Origin: Mycolicibacter nonchromogenicus
GTDB lineage: Bacteria > Actinomycetota > Actinomycetes > Mycobacteriales > Mycobacteriaceae
Length of the DNA stretch: 64,000 nt
NCBI RefSeq assembly: GCF_002101775.1
Contig: NZ_LQPI01000072.1
Coordinates: 62,001-126,000, forward strand
Direction of reading: 5' to 3'
The notes beneath the pieces are model-generated. The model saw only the letters and a program-made list of their open reading frames with translations, was not told the DNA's origin and did not search any database. Every line of letters begins with the position of its first letter. Within the stretch, counting starts at the first letter, position 1. A program made the position numbers and the translations under genes. This document shows positions 61,085-64,000 of the stretch, in pieces.

Positions 61085-62005
61085 TCAGGCGGCCGGCTCG
61101 TGGGTGAGCTCTTTGAACCAGCTCGGGATCGGTTTGAGCAGCCGTCTGGGGTAGAAGCCGGACAGCCAGACCGCGGGATTGGCCACGAGGTGATATGGGC
61201 TGTTCGGGTTGGCCATCCAGCCGGAGTAGCGCTTGACCACCTGGTAGGCCGGCACCCGCCGGGTATGTTCGCCGCGCTCACCGAACTGCGTAAAGCGAGA
61301 CAGGGCGGCGTAGAGGCGCTGGGGATCCAAGCCCATGCCGATCACCTCGTTGCGGATCCGATTGAGCAACGGGATCGAGATCAGCGCACCGACGATCAGC
61401 GACGGGGAGGCGACGGTGCCGACGAACTCGATGGCCAGCCTGCGGGCGTCGGCGTGGCCGATCATCTCCAGGACCTCGAAATCAACGGCGATGTGCCGAG
61501 ATTCGTCGTTGTTGATCTTCTCGAACACCTGGTGGCAGACCGGGTCGTCGACCTCGTCGAGCAGGAACTTCAGCAGCGCCCCGTCGAGGGCGACTTCCAG
61601 CATCGGGATCACGGTGCCCAGTACCGACAGCGGCATGTCGTCGGAGTAGTCGTCGAGCCATTGCATCGCCAGCCGGATATTCACATTGGGTTCGGGCATC
61701 TCGCCGTCTTCGAGCATGCCCCAACGCTTCATCAGCGCCAGCTCGGCGTTGGCGTGGCGCTGCTCCTCAGCGTGGAAGTACCGGTAGATCTCGGCCAGCG
61801 TCGCGGTTGGGGCCTTGCGTGCCATGGCCGCGAAGCCGCGGGCGCCGATGTTCTCGATCCAGCACAGGTCGGCCATGAACTTCTTGAGCTTGGGCACCAT
61901 CTCAGGGCGGATCAGCTCGGCTCCCGGTGCGTCCCAGTCGATATCGGCCAGTGCCCACTGCCGGTCCTTGATCTTGGTGAGCATGACGTCCATGTCGAGA
62001 GCCAT
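61085..62005 (-). CDS. Ferritin-like di-iron protein
   Basis: A 306-residue protein with two ferritin-like metal motifs, HAEEQRHA and NDESRHIA, consistent with a carboxylate-bridged di-iron centre in a four-helix bundle. A hydrophobic stretch (LIVGALISIPLL) may attach it to the membrane. AAGGAG precedes ATG 62005. It is sandwiched between an SDR and a Baeyer-Villiger monooxygenase in one operon, suggesting an oxygenase or reductase acting on the same substrate. The exact reaction is unknown. Confidence 0.75.
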   Translation of the reverse strand: MALDMDVMLTKIKDRQWALADIDWDAPGAELIRPEMVPKLKKFMADLCWIENIGARGFAAMARKAPTATLAEIYRYFHAEEQRHANAELALMKRWGMLEDGEMPEPNVNIRLAMQWLDDYSDDMPLSVLGTVIPMLEVALDGALLKFLLDEVDDPVCHQVFEKINNDESRHIAVDFEVLEMIGHADARRLAIEFVGTVASPSLIVGALISIPLLNRIRNEVIGMGLDPQRLYAALSRFTQFGERGEHTRRVPAYQVVKRYSGWMANPNSPYHLVANPAVWLSGFYPRRLLKPIPSWFKELTHEPAA

Positions 62006-62016
62006 TGTGATCTCCT

Positions 62017-62871
62017 TCAGTCGGACCGACCTGGCAATGCCGCACTGGCCCGGAATGCCAGCCCGATGGTTCGGGTGAATGTCTCCGGCGCGAAACGCTT
62101 GACACTCCAACCGATCTTGGCGTCCAGCTGCGGCATGCAGTACAGACCGCCGCGGTCGTAGGTGTCCAGGCAGTCGCGGGCAACGCGTTCCGCGGAGAAG
62201 CCGAAGCGCATCAGCCGGTTGGCGGCCTCGCCGGACTGGGCGGTGACCCGGCCCGATTCGACGATGTTGGTCTTGACGAACGTCGGGCACAGCACGGTGA
62301 CGCCGATTCCGGTACCGGACAATTCGGCCGCCAGCGTCTCCGACAGCGACAGCACGCCGGCCTTGCTGACGTTATAGGCCGCCATCTCCGGGGCGGCGCC
62401 GAACGATGCGGCGGAGGCGACGTTGATGATGCCGCGGGGTCGGTCGGAGCCGGCCTCGCGCAGCAGCGGCGTGAAGACATGGCAGCCGTGGATCGGGCCC
62501 CAGAGGTTGATGCCCAGCGTCCAGTTCCAGTCGTCCAGCGCCATCTCGCCGATCGGCAGCCCGCCGGCGCCGACACCGGCGTTGTTGATCACCAGGGTGG
62601 GCGAGTGGCCGAACCAGGACTGCGCGGCCTCGGCCAGCGCGGCGACCTCATCGATGGCCGAGACGTCACAGTGCACGGCGGTGGCGCGACCGCCTGCGCC
62701 GGCGATGGCCTCGACGGTGCGTGCAGCGGCCTCGTCGTCGATGTCGCTGCAGACCACGGCGCTGCCGCGGCGCGCGAGCTCGACGGCGAAGGCCGCTCCG
62801 ATACCGCTTCCGGCGCCGGTGACGACGGCGGAGGCCCCATGGCTGCGTTTGGGCGATCGGCCAAGGATCAT
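62017..62871 (-). CDS. Short-chain dehydrogenase/reductase
   Basis: A 284-residue classical SDR. Cofactor motif TGAGSGIGAA near residue 19, NNAGVG, the catalytic Ser in INVASAASF and YNVSK. First gene of the SDR / ferritin-like / monooxygenase / MerR operon. The order recalls the mymA operon of M. tuberculosis (SDR sadH with monooxygenase mymA), but the enzymes are different relatives. Probably oxidises or reduces an alcohol or ketone made or used by the monooxygenase. Confidence 0.87.
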   Translation of the reverse strand: MILGRSPKRSHGASAVVTGAGSGIGAAFAVELARRGSAVVCSDIDDEAAARTVEAIAGAGGRATAVHCDVSAIDEVAALAEAAQSWFGHSPTLVINNAGVGAGGLPIGEMALDDWNWTLGINLWGPIHGCHVFTPLLREAGSDRPRGIINVASAASFGAAPEMAAYNVSKAGVLSLSETLAAELSGTGIGVTVLCPTFVKTNIVESGRVTAQSGEAANRLMRFGFSAERVARDCLDTYDRGGLYCMPQLDAKIGWSVKRFAPETFTRTIGLAFRASAALPGRSD

Positions 62872-62889
62872 GTGACCGAGTCAACAATC

Positions 62890-62910
62890 AATGGTGCCAT
62901 TAGTCAATGG
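62890..62910. promoter_or_regulatory. Probable operator of the SDR operon
   Basis: Three alternating half-sites, AATGG (62890-62894), CCATT (62897-62901) and AATGG (62906-62910), with spacings of two and four bases. On the minus strand they overlap TTGACT, a good -35. A site between promoter elements is what a MerR protein needs; the regulator encoded at the operon end is the obvious candidate. Confidence 0.5.
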
Positions 62911-62929
62911 CAGGTTTTTCTGCGCGGGG

Positions 62930-62970
62930 CGTCTCGCGCGGGCTGAAATGACTCCAGCCCGCGCGAGACG
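62930..62970 (-). terminator. Terminator hairpin after the GjpA-like gene
   Basis: A perfect 16-base-pair stem, arms 62930-62945 and 62955-62970, with a nine-base loop. It lies just after the stop of the minus-strand porin-like gene. There is no U tract. Confidence 0.8.
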
Positions 62971-62979
62971 GGCGATCCG

Positions 62980-63894
62980 CTAGGCGAACAGGTCGGTGAG
63001 CCAGCTGAAGTCGAGCAGGCTGGCGGCCGACACTGCGTCACCGAGGTCCACGTCGACGTCAGCCACCGGGATGGTGGAGGTCAACGCGTTGCCGATCAGT
63101 TCGGGCAGCTTGTCGAACAGGAAGGCGAAGGTGCCGTTCTCGGTGAGCAGGCCGGTCCACGGCGCCCGGGGAACGCCGCCGTCCTCGTCCCACACGATGT
63201 AGCCGTTGAGCAAGGCGTCGATCGGGTTCTGGGCTTCATGGTCGGAGTTGAAGGTGAAGTTCTCCGCCAACGCGAACTGGAAGCCAAGGAACGGCTCCCA
63301 GATGGACTTTGCGGCACCCTTCCAGAAGTCGAAGTCGTCGAAGATGTCCATGACGTTGGTCCAGACCTGGCTCAGGTCGGTGCCGATGCCCAAGATGCCG
63401 GTGACCTCTTCGCCGGCGACCACGTGGTTGAACAGCGGCTGGAAGATGTACTGCGCGCCGAACACCATGTCCCAGTTGATCAGGTTCCAGGCGTGGGTGA
63501 CGTCACCTTCTTTGAGGAAGTCGATGATCTCCGGCAGGGTGTTCTCCAGGCCACGGATCGGGCCGATGCCCGACCACATGCCCTCGATACCGTCCCACGA
63601 CCCCTGCAGGCTGTTGCTGGCGACCTGCCCGTAGTAGCCGGACAGCTCACCGATGGCCGAGAAGATCGGGCTCGGGCCGGAGAGCAGGTCCGCGAGGTAG
63701 TCGAGGTTCTCCGCGGTGGTTGCGGTGAGCTCGATCGCGGGCTGGTGGTGGTCGAGCGACACCAGCGGCGCGACCGGGTTGACGGCAATCACGCCGGCGC
63801 CGGCCAGGGCGATCCCGGCGGCCAGCAGGCCGGTGGCCCGGGTGGTGGATACGGTGCCGGGATCGGTTGATCCTCCGGCCAGGGCGAGCTGCAT
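62980..63894 (-). CDS. GjpA-like outer membrane porin candidate
   Basis: A 304-residue exported protein. The signal-like hydrophobic stretch (TGLLAAGIALAGAGVIAVNP) is followed by PVAPLVSLDHHQPAIELTA, a start seen in proteins named after Gordonia jacobaea porin A (GjpA). The mature part is rich in Trp, Phe, Asp and Gly (GSWDGIEGMWSGIGPIRG). The porin name rests on my memory of the family and is not certain; a secreted protein of unknown role is the alternative. AAGGAG at 63902-63907 supports ATG 63894. An IdeR-type box lies 84 bases upstream. Confidence 0.6.
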   Translation of the reverse strand: MQLALAGGSTDPGTVSTTRATGLLAAGIALAGAGVIAVNPVAPLVSLDHHQPAIELTATTAENLDYLADLLSGPSPIFSAIGELSGYYGQVASNSLQGSWDGIEGMWSGIGPIRGLENTLPEIIDFLKEGDVTHAWNLINWDMVFGAQYIFQPLFNHVVAGEEVTGILGIGTDLSQVWTNVMDIFDDFDFWKGAAKSIWEPFLGFQFALAENFTFNSDHEAQNPIDALLNGYIVWDEDGGVPRAPWTGLLTENGTFAFLFDKLPELIGNALTSTIPVADVDVDLGDAVSAASLLDFSWLTDLFA

Positions 63895-63977
63895 CGCGTC
63901 TCCTTAATGATGAATCTCATCGTTTATGAGGTTCCTGTTAGGTGGAACGCGGCTTGACGTTAGCCAGACGGCAATGC

Positions 63978-63996
63978 ATAGGCAAGCCTAGCCTAA
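63978..63996. promoter_or_regulatory. IdeR iron box upstream of the GjpA-like gene
   Basis: On the minus strand the site reads TTAGGCTAGGCTTGCCTAT, matching 15 of 19 positions of the IdeR consensus. It lies 84 bases before the GjpA-like start and four bases from the window end, so it could also serve a divergent gene outside the window. Confidence 0.75.
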
Positions 63997-64000
63997 ATAT

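Noticed and set aside
1..64000. tRNA, rRNA, CRISPR or insertion sequence
   Set aside because: I saw no cloverleaf with CCA-type end, no regularly spaced repeats and no transposase frame with inverted ends; a covariance-model scan would settle tRNAs.

Overview
The window is high-GC actinobacterial DNA from a mycobacterium that is not M. tuberculosis. Gene content and order follow, with gaps and insertions, the M. tuberculosis block from folC (Rv2447c) to mbtI (Rv2386c). Markers include a very acidic RNase E, eis, gpgP/octT of methylglucose lipopolysaccharide synthesis, MmpS/MmpL, rpfD, a PE-PPE-domain hydrolase and mbtI. The Rv numbers and comparisons with other mycobacteria come from memory; no search was run.

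Layout. 1-8.4 kb, plus strand: 3' end of folC, a small membrane protein, ndk, rne (long leader), rplU-rpmA, obgE-proB. 8.5-14.6 kb: a PE-PPE-type hydrolase, an MFS carboxylate transporter, a Sir2 deacylase and an isochorismatase-family hydrolase back to back with glutamine-dependent nadE, then a tautomerase. 14.5-19.5 kb: rbsK, a cyclic-nucleotide-domain remnant, proA, a MoxR ATPase and its VWA partner. 19.6-25.2 kb: an extended SDR, a methyltransferase, and the tightly overlapped nadD-rsfS-gpgP-octT-degV run. 25.2-34.6 kb is the accessory part: mmpS-mmpL (MmpS4/L4-like), a lipoprotein, a dehydrogenase, eis, two fadE genes and a DUF4352-like lipoprotein. 34.8-40.6 kb: comEA-comEC-holA, rpsT, an RNase Z-like hydrolase, a CBS protein and a PemK-like protein. 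41.3-46.7 kb: a secreted protein, lepA, lppR and a GH15 trehalase-like enzyme.

46.9-54.6 kb is the sulfate assimilation region. Two tiny membrane proteins are followed by subI-cysT-cysW-cysA on the plus strand (sulfate import). They converge on che1, cysH and sirA on the minus strand (APS reduction, sulfite reduction, siroheme chelation). Each operon is preceded by a leaderless short ORF ending in a cysteine cluster (47227-47325 and 54481-54576), the architecture of cysteine-responsive attenuators known in mycobacteria.

54.8-58.7 kb: an Rv2390c-like membrane protein, rpfD, hemW, mbtI with an IdeR-like box over its promoter, and a CsoR-family regulator with its palindromic operator. 58.7-64 kb, minus strand: an SDR / ferritin-like / Baeyer-Villiger monooxygenase / MerR operon, then a GjpA-like porin candidate with a strong IdeR-type iron box upstream at the window edge.

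Most interesting points: the paired cysteine attenuators; lepA, which has no in-frame canonical start before its P-loop and appears to start at ATC; the iron box beside the porin gene; the CsoR-family protein that lacks the copper-binding histidine; and traces of a decayed Cys-Gly peptide gene near 41 kb. Several genes appear to be leaderless, with a -10 element 7-8 bases before the start codon. I saw no tRNA or rRNA genes, CRISPR arrays or intact insertion sequences.
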